Assembly (NCBI RefSeq): GCF_030817535.1 | Contig: NZ_JAUSZL010000002.1 | Location: forward strand, 930,001-994,000 | From: Streptomyces sp. V3I8 | Lineage (GTDB): Bacteria > Actinomycetota > Actinomycetes > Streptomycetales > Streptomycetaceae | Direction: 5' to 3' | Length of the DNA: 64,000 nt | Part shown: positions 8,475 to 15,680 of the stretch, one piece after another | Position numbering within the stretch: the stretch's first letter is position 1 | Layout of the letters: each line of letters starts with the position of its first letter | Program-made: the position numbers and the translations under genes | The notes under the pieces: generated by a model | The model's database searches: none | Told to the model about the DNA's origin: nothing | The model's input: only the letters and a program-made list of their open reading frames with translations

Positions 8475-9342
8475 GAAGCCAGGGGTGGTGGAGGCAGTAA
8501 CCGCCGACTCCGATCGCGGCGATCCCGGTGACCAGCAGGGTGGCGGTGAACCTGATGTTCCACGCGCGCTCATGGCGTTCGTGGTCGGGGTCGGCGGTGA
8601 GGAGGGACGGGTCGGCGGGCGCGTAACGCAGGGGGATGTCACGGCCGAGGGACGTGGCGATGTCCTGGATGCCCTGTGTGCACAGCGCGGTGACCTCGAC
8701 GCCCTCGTGGGTGGTGAAGGCGACGACGGAGGCGTGGCTGACGCTTTCGCCGCCTTCGCCGTCGGAGTGGACGTCCCTGGTGACGGCGACCACGCGACCC
8801 CGGACGGTGATGCCCGCGGCCAGTTGAGCGGCGCGGGCGCGGGCGTACTCGCTGTCCCGGCTCAGCGCGGCGACGAGGAGCAGCAGGCCACCGACGCAGA
8901 TCAGTCCCCACTGCCAACCCCACGCGAAGAACGACTGGACGACCAGTCCCGACACCAGCAGGATCACCATGCAGTTCGGCCCGCCGACCCCGGAGGTCCG
9001 CCCTTCGCTGTCCAGCATGAGGTAGAACCGCTCCGGCCGCCGCCGCGGAAACCGGACCGGGAACTCCCGCCCCACCCAGGCCTCTTGCACCCGGTCGCCA
9101 CGTTTGTTCTCGTGCCGCAGCCTGAACTCCCGTCCGCTGCCGGGGTCCTGGTACACGATCGTCACCGGTATCCCGTGCTCCCCCGGCTCACCATGTCCCG
9201 GCGGATGCACCTCCACGACCCGGGCCGTCACCCACACCGCCCGCTGCGGCCGGGTCAGCCCGGCCAGCGAACACGCGTAACCCACCAACGCCAGCCCAGC
9301 GGGCACCGTCCACCACAGCCCGAGCATCTTCTGCAGGTCCAT
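8467..9342 (-). CDS. DUF3592-type membrane protein
   Basis: A 291-residue membrane protein. Helix one is at the N-terminus (MLGLWWTVPAGLALVGYACS), a central pair lies around CMVILLVSGLVVQSFFAWGW and LICVGGLLLLVAAL, and the last helix is at ATLLVTGIAAIGVGGYCL. Between them are two beta-rich soluble repeats with the DUF3592 pattern (VTARVVEVHPPGHGEPGEHG then FPVRFPRRRPERFYL; ITVRGRVVAVTRDVH then DIPLRYAPADPSLLT). The second repeat keeps the Y-x-P-x-D-P signature. Function of the family is unknown. An upstream in-frame start at 9363 would add seven residues (MRREPRC); I prefer the internal ATG at 9342 but the ribosome site is weak in both cases. Confidence 0.78.
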   Translation of the reverse strand: MDLQKMLGLWWTVPAGLALVGYACSLAGLTRPQRAVWVTARVVEVHPPGHGEPGEHGIPVTIVYQDPGSGREFRLRHENKRGDRVQEAWVGREFPVRFPRRRPERFYLMLDSEGRTSGVGGPNCMVILLVSGLVVQSFFAWGWQWGLICVGGLLLLVAALSRDSEYARARAAQLAAGITVRGRVVAVTRDVHSDGEGGESVSHASVVAFTTHEGVEVTALCTQGIQDIATSLGRDIPLRYAPADPSLLTADPDHERHERAWNIRFTATLLVTGIAAIGVGGYCLHHPWLLT

Positions 9343-9485
9343 GCAGCGAGGCTCTCGCCGCATGGACTCCTACCGATCCCGGGTTCGGGCCGGACCAGCC
9401 GCCTCTTCCCTTCCGGCAGGCCGACTGGACGGCCCTGGCCTCGGGGACGGTCGGAGCCCGGGGGGAAAGGGACGAGGGCGCTCCT

Positions 9486-10292
9486 TCACCTGCCGGCGCG
9501 GCCCGGGCCGGACGTGTCGACGAACCGCTCGGCCAGGGCTTCGGAGCCTCGGGCGAGCATGGCGACGTCGGCACCGACGAGGACGAACGATGCGCCCTGG
9601 TCGAGATAGGCCGACGCGACGGCCGGGTCGAAGGCGTTGACGCCGACGGGCTTGCCCGCACCGCGGACGGCCTCGAAGGCGCGCCCGACCGCGGCCAGCA
9701 CGTCGGGGTGGGTCTGCCGGCCGATCAGGCCCATCGACGCGGCGAGGTCGGACGGGCCGACGAAGACACCGTCGACACCGTCGACCGCGGCGATCTCGGC
9801 GGCCTTCCCGACGCCGGCGGTCGACTCGATCTGGACGAAGAGCGAGACATGCTCGTCCCCATGGGCCAGGTAGTCGTCGACGCGGTTCCACCGGGCCGAC
9901 CGCGCGAGAGCCGATCCGACCCCGCGGTTGCCGCGCGGCGGGTAGCGCACCGCCCGCACGGCCGCCTCCGCCTGCTCCGGAGTGTCGATCATCGGTATCA
10001 GGATGTTCCGGGCGCCGAGGTCGAGGATCTGCTTGACCAGGACCGGCAGCAGGCCCGGCGCACGGACGAGCGGGCTGACCGGGTACGCGGCGACCGCCTG
10101 GAGCTGCGCGAGCACCGACTCGAGCTGGTTGGGCCCGTGCTCCATGTCGATCAGCAGCCAGTCGAGGCCGCCGCCCGCGCAGATCTCGGCGACGAGCGGG
10201 CTGCCGCTGCACACCCACATGCCGATCAGGGGGCGGTCGGAGGCGGCGAGCGCCGCGCGGAAGGTCGCCGGGAGGTTCACCGGAAGCTGCAC
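9486..10292 (-). CDS. hpaI: HpcH/HpaI-family aldolase
   Basis: A class II pyruvate aldolase of the HpaI/HpcH family (268 residues, usual length about 255-267). It cleaves 4-hydroxy-2-oxo acids to pyruvate and an aldehyde. The catalytic His is in WLLIDMEHGPN, the substrate Arg in PLVRAPG, and the metal ligands in FVQIESTAGV (Glu) and GVFVGPSDLAASMG (Asp). The GTG start at 10292 overlaps the end of the hydratase gene by 16 bases, so the two consecutive pathway steps are made together: the hydratase forms the 4-hydroxy-2-oxo acid and this enzyme splits it. The exact substrate (heptanedioate or a shorter acid) cannot be told from sequence, so the symbol is by family resemblance. Confidence 0.85.
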   Translation of the reverse strand: MQLPVNLPATFRAALAASDRPLIGMWVCSGSPLVAEICAGGGLDWLLIDMEHGPNQLESVLAQLQAVAAYPVSPLVRAPGLLPVLVKQILDLGARNILIPMIDTPEQAEAAVRAVRYPPRGNRGVGSALARSARWNRVDDYLAHGDEHVSLFVQIESTAGVGKAAEIAAVDGVDGVFVGPSDLAASMGLIGRQTHPDVLAAVGRAFEAVRGAGKPVGVNAFDPAVASAYLDQGASFVLVGADVAMLARGSEALAERFVDTSGPGRAGR

Positions 10293-11062
10293 GAGATCGT
10301 TCCCATCGTTCCGTAGTCGCAGAGCACCGAGTCGCCGCGCGACACCCACATCGGCCGGGTGAAGGATCCGGCGAGGACCAGCTCACCGGCCTGGAGGCCG
10401 GTGCCGTGCTGGTGGAGTTTGCCGGCGAGCCACGCGACGCCCGTGGCAGGGTGGTTGAGCACACCGGCGGCGACGCCGGTCTCCTCGATCGTCTCGTTGC
10501 GGTAGAGCAGCGCGGAGATCCAGCGCAGGTCGACCGCGTCGGGTGCCACGGGGGTGCCGCCGAGCACCAGGCCGCCGTAGGCGGCGTTGTCGGCGATGGT
10601 GTCGACGATCGTGCGTCCCTCGAGTTCCAGGTGCGAGTTGAGGATCTCCAGCGCCGGGACGACGTACTCCGTCGCGCGGAGCACGTCGAAGACGGTGCAG
10701 CGGGGGCCCTTGAGCGGCGCCTTGAGCAGGAAGGCGAGCTCGACCTCGATGCGGACGTTGGAGAACTCGTCGAACGGCACGACAGCGCCGTTCTCCCAGA
10801 CGGTGTCGTCGAACATCACGCCGTAGTCCGGCTCGGAGATGCCCGTCGCCGCCTGCATGGCCTTGGACGTCAGACCGATCTTGCGGCCGACGAGGCGGCG
10901 GCCGGCCGCGATCCGCCGGTCACGCCAGAGCCCTTGGACGGCATACGAGTCCTCCACCGTCGCCTCGGGGTACCGGGCGGTGATGCGCGGCAGCACGGTG
11001 CGGTCGGCGTGTGCCCGCTCGAGCTCGGCGGCGAGGTCGGCGAGGGTCTGCTCGGGAAGCAT
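10277..11062 (-). CDS. hpaH: 2-oxo-4-enoate hydratase (HpaH/MhpD family)
   Basis: A 261-residue hydratase of the HpaH/MhpD/DmpE family (FAH fold), which adds water to 2-oxo-4-enoic acids produced after aromatic ring fission. The family's start signature [18 protein letters not shown] is present near residue 60, and the metal-binding Glu pair is in [15 protein letters not shown] near residues 106-108. Further hallmarks are [11 protein letters not shown] and [18 protein letters not shown]. The ATG at 11062 has AAGGAG upstream. It lies two bases after the GntR gene and overlaps the aldolase gene, in an operon RraA-GntR-hydratase-aldolase. The order hydratase-aldolase is the standard end of a meta-cleavage pathway. 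Confidence 0.88.
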   Translation of the reverse strand: MLPEQTLADLAAELERAHADRTVLPRITARYPEATVEDSYAVQGLWRDRRIAAGRRLVGRKIGLTSKAMQAATGISEPDYGVMFDDTVWENGAVVPFDEFSNVRIEVELAFLLKAPLKGPRCTVFDVLRATEYVVPALEILNSHLELEGRTIVDTIADNAAYGGLVLGGTPVAPDAVDLRWISALLYRNETIEETGVAAGVLNHPATGVAWLAGKLHQHGTGLQAGELVLAGSFTRPMWVSRGDSVLCDYGTMGTISCSFR

Positions 11063-11064
11063 CG

Positions 11065-11808
11065 TCAGGCTCCTTGGGCGGCGCGGTCGTTTCGGTGGGG
11101 GCCGTGGGCGCCGTGGGTTCCGTGGGTTCCGTGGGTTCCGTGGACGCGGAAGGCGTCGAGGGAGCCGGTGCGGTGCCGGCGCACAGCCTGCTCGATCCGG
11201 TCGGGCGTCCCGTCCCCCTCGATGAGGCCGAACTCGATGAGGTCGAGCAGGTCGTCGTGCTCGCCCACGGACTCCCGGGGCCGGTGGGGGACGAACCCGA
11301 AGATCGAGTAGCGCAGGTGGCCCAGCCGGGACCACTCCGCGTCGACCGTCTCCAGGAGCCGGGGGTTGGGGCACCTGGAGTAGAGGGTGTGGTGGAACTC
11401 CTGGTTGAGCGCGCCGAAGCGCCGGAAGTCGAAGTCGCTGAGCCCGCCGCGCATCGCCGCGTTGAGTTCCCGGGCGTGCGCCAGGTCCCGCCGGGTGAGG
11501 TGGGGCGCCGAGAGCGCCGTCGCCGCGCTCTCGAGCACGGTGATGACCTCCATCGCGTGGATGTAGCGGTCCGGGTCGACCATGGAGACGCTCGCGCCGA
11601 CGTTGGGTTCGAAGGTCACCAGCCCTTCGGCCGTGAGGTGACTGACGGCCTCGCGGACCGGCACCACGCTCATGCCGAGCTGGGCGGCGAGCGTCGTCAG
11701 GACGAGGCGGTAGCCGGGACCGAACGACCCGGACGTGATCCGCTCGCGGATCCACTCGTAGGCGACCCGCGACTTGCTCGCGGCCGGTGCCGGCCGGGTC
11801 CGGGTCAC
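11065..11808 (-). CDS. GntR-family (FCD) transcriptional regulator with a Gly-Thr-His repeat tail
   Basis: A 247-residue regulator. Residues 10-75 form a winged-helix GntR domain (VAYEWIRERITSGSFGPGYR, then LAAQLGMSVVPVREAVSHL). Residues 85-220 form the helical FCD ligand-binding domain; the metal/ligand residues include FHHTLYSRCPNPRL and the late His in SVGEHDDLL. The GTG start at 11808 overlaps the RraA stop (GTGA), so it is translationally coupled in a catabolic operon it probably controls. The C-terminus carries an odd tail with repeated Gly-Thr-His units encoded by a 9-bp tandem repeat. The conserved Asn in the FCD pocket is replaced compared with many fatty-acid-type members, so the ligand is probably an organic acid intermediate of the pathway. 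Confidence 0.87.
   Translation of the reverse strand: MTRTRPAPAASKSRVAYEWIRERITSGSFGPGYRLVLTTLAAQLGMSVVPVREAVSHLTAEGLVTFEPNVGASVSMVDPDRYIHAMEVITVLESAATALSAPHLTRRDLAHARELNAAMRGGLSDFDFRRFGALNQEFHHTLYSRCPNPRLLETVDAEWSRLGHLRYSIFGFVPHRPRESVGEHDDLLDLIEFGLIEGDGTPDRIEQAVRRHRTGSLDAFRVHGTHGTHGTHGAHGPHRNDRAAQGA
11098..11145. repeat. short tandem repeat coding a (Gly-Thr-His)n tail
   Basis: Five or so tandem copies of a 9-bp unit of the type CGTGGGTTC/CGTGGGCGC lie near the 3' end of the GntR gene. On the coding strand they give GTHGTHGTHGAHGPH. The repeat is in frame, so changes in copy number would lengthen or shorten the tail without breaking the gene. Its role is unknown; a His-rich tail could bind metal. 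Confidence 0.75.
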
Positions 11809-12572
11809 GAGGTGGTCCGCGCCGTGTCCGACGGCGCCGTGTCCGGCCGGGCGCAGTGTGCGGCCTCGTACCTCGCCCGCCATTCGGCGTTCATCGGGAA
11901 GAGTCCCTCGACGGGGTGTCCCCCGGCGACCTTCCGGGCGATCCAGCCGTCCTCCTCCTCCTGGGCGACGGCCGCGTCGGCGATCTCCGCCGCGATCCCC
12001 GGCGGGATCACGACGACCCCGTCGGCGTCGCCGACGAGGATGTCGCCGGGCTGCACGGTGGCACCGCCGCACGCAATGGTGAGGTCGGCGTCCCAGGGGA
12101 CGTGCTTGCGGCCGAGCACGGCGGGGTGCGGCCCCGCCGCGAAGACGGGGATGCCCACGGTGGCGACGGTTTCGGCGTCGCGCACCCCGCCGTCGGTCAC
12201 GACGGCCGCGGCGCCGCGGGCATGGGCGCGGATCGCGAGGATGTCGCCGAGCGTCGCCGATCCCTTCTCGCCGCGCGCCTCGATGACGAGGACCTCGCCC
12301 TCCTCCACGGAGTCGAAGGCGCGCTTCTGTGCGTTGTAGCCGCCGCCGTGGCTGGTGAAGAGGTCTTCGCGGAAGGGGACGAAACGCAGCGTCCGGGCGG
12401 TGCCGACGAACTTCTGTCCCGCCACCAGGGGACGGACGCCGTCGATGAACACGCCCTCCAGGCCCTGGCGGCGCAGCTGGGCCGAGAGCCCGGCGACGGG
12501 CACCGACGCGAGTTTCGCCCGCAGCGCCGGGGGGAGGGAGGAGGCCGGTGTGGTGTCCAAGGGAGGGCTCAC
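11805..12572 (-). CDS. RraA-like / 4-hydroxy-4-methyl-2-oxoglutarate aldolase family protein
   Basis: A 255-residue protein of the RraA/HMG-aldolase family. The central motif GDILAIRAHARGAAAVVTDG, the substrate-binding GGVRDAETVATVGIPVFAAG and the distal GDILVGDADGVVVIPPG match the family, in which the Arg and Asp of GGVRD...D bind the metal and the pyruvyl group. Members closest to true enzymes act as pyruvate aldolases or oxaloacetate decarboxylases. In this operon an enzymatic role (removing or splitting a 2-oxo acid) is more likely than RNase E regulation. The GTG at 12572 lies inside an operator-like sequence; a start further downstream (for example around ALRAKLASV) cannot be excluded. 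First gene of the minus-strand operon. Confidence 0.8.
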   Translation of the reverse strand: MSPPLDTTPASSLPPALRAKLASVPVAGLSAQLRRQGLEGVFIDGVRPLVAGQKFVGTARTLRFVPFREDLFTSHGGGYNAQKRAFDSVEEGEVLVIEARGEKGSATLGDILAIRAHARGAAAVVTDGGVRDAETVATVGIPVFAAGPHPAVLGRKHVPWDADLTIACGGATVQPGDILVGDADGVVVIPPGIAAEIADAAVAQEEEDGWIARKVAGGHPVEGLFPMNAEWRARYEAAHCARPDTAPSDTARTTS

Positions 12573-12594
12573 TTCAATATCGTGTACGGAATTG
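12570..12594. promoter_or_regulatory. candidate GntR operator between divergent catabolic operons
   Basis: The 38-bp gap between the RraA start and the second GntR start holds CACTTCAATATCGTGTACGG. The core TCGTGTACG(G/A) is close to a TCGTnnACGA palindrome, the form usual for FCD-type GntR operators. Nearly the same 20 bases occur at 19621-19645 in front of the ABC importer of the same island. The match is read directly; the protein that binds it is inferred. Confidence 0.6.
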
Positions 12595-12610
12595 TGGTTG
12601 GATCTGCTTC

Positions 12611-13270
12611 ATGGCGAGCAAGACCGAGCAGGCATTCATGATCCTCAAGGAACGGATCATGAACGGCACCTACGGACCCGGGCACCGCCTGGTCATCGAC
12701 CAGCTGGTGCGCGAACACGGCATCAGCTCGGTGCCGTGGCGTGAGTCGCTGCGCCGGCTCCAGGCCGAGGGCTGGGTGGAGATCGTGCCCAACGTCGGCG
12801 CGCTGGTGGCGACGTTCGACACCGACGCGTGGCAGCGGGGCCTGCAGATCGTGGCGCGCCTCGGCGGCTACGCGACGGCGCTGTCGGCGCCCCACCTGAC
12901 CGAGGCCGACCTGACAGCGGCCCACACACTGGACCGCCAGATGAAGGAGGCGCTCGCCGCCTTCGACCCGGCCCGCTTCGGCCGGCTCAACCGGGAGTTC
13001 CACCGGCTGCTCGCGTGCCGCTGCCCGGACCGCCGCCTCGTCGACATGGTCGACAACGAGTGGGCCCGGCTCGAGATCGTCCGCAGGTCGGCCTTCTGGT
13101 ACGCCCCCGGCCGCGCCCAGGCCGCCATCGCCGAGCACGAGGGCATCCTCCAGCTCATCGAGGCGGGCGCGTCGGCCGAGGCCGTCGAGGCGGCCGCGAA
13201 GCAGCACGAGATCAACACCATCGAGGCCGTCACGAAGTACGAGGCCACCCTGCCCGACCAGCGGTTCTGA
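12611..13270 (+). CDS. second GntR-family (FCD) regulator of the catabolic island
   Basis: A 219-residue GntR regulator, divergent from the RraA operon. The winged-helix part is TEQAFMILKERIMNGTYGPG to SVPWRESLRRLQAEGWVEIV. The FCD part has the usual His-containing helices (NREFHRLLACRCPDRRLVDM, AIAEHEGILQLIEAG). It is clearly paralogous to the GntR at 11065-11808: both share the sequence SAPHLT, the NPNR/CPxxR motif and the same domain lengths. The ATG at 12611 lies 38 bp from the divergent gene with the operator-like sequence in the gap. Two related regulators in one island may sense different intermediates or antagonise each other at shared sites. Confidence 0.88.
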   Translation: MASKTEQAFMILKERIMNGTYGPGHRLVIDQLVREHGISSVPWRESLRRLQAEGWVEIVPNVGALVATFDTDAWQRGLQIVARLGGYATALSAPHLTEADLTAAHTLDRQMKEALAAFDPARFGRLNREFHRLLACRCPDRRLVDMVDNEWARLEIVRRSAFWYAPGRAQAAIAEHEGILQLIEAGASAEAVEAAAKQHEINTIEAVTKYEATLPDQRF

Positions 13271-13282
13271 AGGGGGCACGGA

Positions 13283-14608
13283 TCACTCGCCCCGCTCGCG
13301 CCACCGGGCGATGAGCGCCTTGGCGTAGTCGTTGCCGTTGGGGTGCCGGAGCGTCGTGTGCGCGTGGAACCGCGCGGGCAGTTTGTTGCTCAGCCACACC
13401 CCGGCGTGGTCGTCGAACTCGGCGATCAGCACCGGGCCGTGCACCCGGAAGTAGAACGGCTGCGAGCCGTCCGTCGCGCCGTACCAGGAGAACCACGTTT
13501 CGTCGGCGTGCGCGTCGTACTCCGCCAGCGCGAGCTCGCGCTGTCCCTCGACCAGCAGGTGCAGGAAGTCGGCGACGACGCGGCGGAGCAGGTCGCGCTG
13601 GGCGTCGTCGAGCTCGTCCGCCGGGATCCCCTCGTACGGGATCACCCGGTTGTCACGGAACGCGCCCGCGACGTGCCGCTCGTCGGCGGGATGCAGTCTT
13701 CCCTCCGGCATCGCCGGGTCGAGTACGGACGCGAAGACGACGGCCCGGGCGCGCTGAGTGGCCGTGAGAGAACCGGCCAGTTCGAGGGCGAGCCGCTCTC
13801 GCGTCACGAAGAGCGGCCCGTGGACGCCGGCCTCGTCGTCCATGAGCGCGGGCTCGCCTCCGAGGAAGACCGGCGCGATGACGTGCCGGCCCCCCACGGA
13901 GACGAAGTTGAGGGCCACGTGGTGGCCGAAAAGCTGCCAGCCCCACGGCTCACCCCGCGCGCCCGCCGACGGGTCGCCGAAGACCGAGAACCAGTAGCTG
14001 TGCCGGTTCATGACCGTGGGCAGGCCGACCAGTTCGCCGAGGTGGCCGTTGAGCTCCATCGCACCCGAGACCTGGGCGTAGCCGTCGGAGCTCAGCGACG
14101 CGCGGAGGATGTCGTGGATCGCCGACGTCTTGTCGTCGGTGAGCACCTCCATCCTCAGTCCCACGCGGTAGACCATGAACTCGGGGTTGCTCCACGCCCG
14201 CCACTGCGGTGCGTCGATGTCGTGGCGCACCGCGTCCAGCTCACCGGGAGTGAGCGTCCCGAGGAAGCGAACGGCAGCCTCGCAGGGCCCGCTCCCGGTG
14301 TCCGGCGGTGCGGTGCCCGGCAGCGCGTAGAGCCCCTCGCGCACCGCGCCGTCGGAGGTGATCCCGACGAACGGCTCACGGTAGAGGCCGTCCCAGTGGA
14401 CGAGGAGGTCGCGCAGGAAGGGCGCCCGGTAACGGTTCTGGGCGAACTCCTCGTAGGTCATCCCGCGGACCTCGGTGAGCCCGGGGTCGTCGAGGCCGGG
14501 CAGGAAGGTGCGATAACTCTCGTCGGTGAGCTCGACCGCCTCCTCGCGGCCCGTCGTGCGGGAGGTCGTGAAGAAGCCGTCGATGTCCTCATCGGATGTG
14601 GCGCTCAT
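13283..14608 (-). CDS. DUF3500 protein, copy 1 (441 aa)
   Basis: A 441-residue DUF3500 protein. Diagnostic pieces are SYWFSVFGDPSAGARGEPWG, the His pair in WGWQLFGHHVALNFV, the C-terminal WFSWYGATDGSQPFYFRVHG and the closing HAHTTLRHPNGNDYAKALI. No function is established for the family to my knowledge; the conserved Gly-His-His and the C-terminal His/Asn-Asp residues look like a metal or catalytic site. A second copy lies at 23237-24445 in the plus-strand arm of the island. The gene is the last one of the minus-strand importer operon, 25 bp after the amidohydrolase, and is convergent with the GntR gene. There is no signal peptide, so it works in the cytoplasm. Confidence 0.8.
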   Translation of the reverse strand: MSATSDEDIDGFFTTSRTTGREEAVELTDESYRTFLPGLDDPGLTEVRGMTYEEFAQNRYRAPFLRDLLVHWDGLYREPFVGITSDGAVREGLYALPGTAPPDTGSGPCEAAVRFLGTLTPGELDAVRHDIDAPQWRAWSNPEFMVYRVGLRMEVLTDDKTSAIHDILRASLSSDGYAQVSGAMELNGHLGELVGLPTVMNRHSYWFSVFGDPSAGARGEPWGWQLFGHHVALNFVSVGGRHVIAPVFLGGEPALMDDEAGVHGPLFVTRERLALELAGSLTATQRARAVVFASVLDPAMPEGRLHPADERHVAGAFRDNRVIPYEGIPADELDDAQRDLLRRVVADFLHLLVEGQRELALAEYDAHADETWFSWYGATDGSQPFYFRVHGPVLIAEFDDHAGVWLSNKLPARFHAHTTLRHPNGNDYAKALIARWRERGE

Positions 14609-14633
14609 CGGTCTCGCTCTGCTCGGGTGCGGG

Positions 14634-15680
14634 TCAGATCGGGAGGTCGAACATCTTCTTCGCGTTGCCGTGGAGCACGGCCTCGCGATCGGCGTCGCTG
14701 ATGGCGAGCTCGTTCTTGACGAAGTCGACGCCCTGGCTCATCCAGGAGCGGAAGACGGGGAACGAGGAGCCGAACATGTAGTGGTCGGCGCCGTTGATCT
14801 GCAGTGCCGCCTCGACCTGGATCCGGCCCCAGGAGTGCGGGTGGGTGAGGTCGAAGAAGATGTTGTTCTCGAGGTAGTGCTTGATCTTGTCGCCACCGGT
14901 CGTCGACAGGCGCTGCATCGCCTCGCCGGCCTTGGGGGCGCGCGGGGTGAGCAGGGAGGTGACCGCGAACCAGTTGCCGCCGAGCATCGTGTGGATGAAC
15001 CTGAGGTCGGGGAACTCGTCGAACATGCCGCTGAAGAGCTCGCGGCCGACCGCGATGCCCTGGTCCATGATGCGGCCGTACTCGCGGCGGAAGTTCTGGT
15101 AGTCGACGACCGACTTCCACTCCACCGGGAGCGGCGTGTGGTGGACGACGACCGGGACCTTCTTGTCGTTGAGCACCTTGAGGTAGGGCTTGAACGCCTC
15201 GTCGTCGAGGTAGAGCCGGCCGTAGTGGCAGGCGAGCTGGACGCCCACGGCGCCGTTGCCGAGGCAGCGTTCGAGCTCGTAGATGTTCTCCTTGCCTCCC
15301 CACGGCGGGACGCAGGCGGTCGAGAACAGGCGGCCCTCGGACTCGGCGACGATCTTGGCGGCGTTGTCGTTGACCGCCTTGCAGGTCTCCAGGCCGAGCC
15401 ACTCCTGCCAGACCGGGACCCGCATGATGCCGTAGTCGACGCCGGCGTCGTCCATCGCCTTCAGCTTCGCCTCGGTCGAGTAGTCGCCCTCGACGTAGTT
15501 GAGGTTGGGGTAGCCCTTCGGCTTCTCCAGGACCAGTTGCTTCTTGCCGTCCTCCATGGTGATCACGCGGGCGACCTCGCCGAAGCCGCGCGGGGCGCTG
15601 TCGAGGAAGCCGTTGAGGATCTTCTCGTTGGTGAAGAGGTCCTCGGGCAGGTGGTGGATGTTGATGTCGACGACGGTCAT
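14634..15680 (-). CDS. amidohydrolase-2 (ACMSD-like) family protein with altered active-site residues
   Basis: A 348-residue TIM-barrel protein of the amidohydrolase-2 family (PF04909), which includes ACMSD, gamma-resorcylate and other decarboxylases. Family landmarks are the N-terminal VVDINIHHLPEDLF, the strand-5 His in VPVVVHHTPLP, the strand-6 His in LRFIHTMLGG, and the C-terminal YMFGSSFPVFRSW. Two key places differ from the canonical enzymes: the H-x-H of strand 1 reads N-I-H, and the strand-8 Asp in 'FGxDxP' is Ser. This may change metal use or indicate a different reaction. It is coupled to the ABC ATPase by an ATGA overlap and is followed by DUF3500, so it acts on the imported compound or a product of it. 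Confidence 0.82.
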   Translation of the reverse strand: MTVVDINIHHLPEDLFTNEKILNGFLDSAPRGFGEVARVITMEDGKKQLVLEKPKGYPNLNYVEGDYSTEAKLKAMDDAGVDYGIMRVPVWQEWLGLETCKAVNDNAAKIVAESEGRLFSTACVPPWGGKENIYELERCLGNGAVGVQLACHYGRLYLDDEAFKPYLKVLNDKKVPVVVHHTPLPVEWKSVVDYQNFRREYGRIMDQGIAVGRELFSGMFDEFPDLRFIHTMLGGNWFAVTSLLTPRAPKAGEAMQRLSTTGGDKIKHYLENNIFFDLTHPHSWGRIQVEAALQINGADHYMFGSSFPVFRSWMSQGVDFVKNELAISDADREAVLHGNAKKMFDLPI

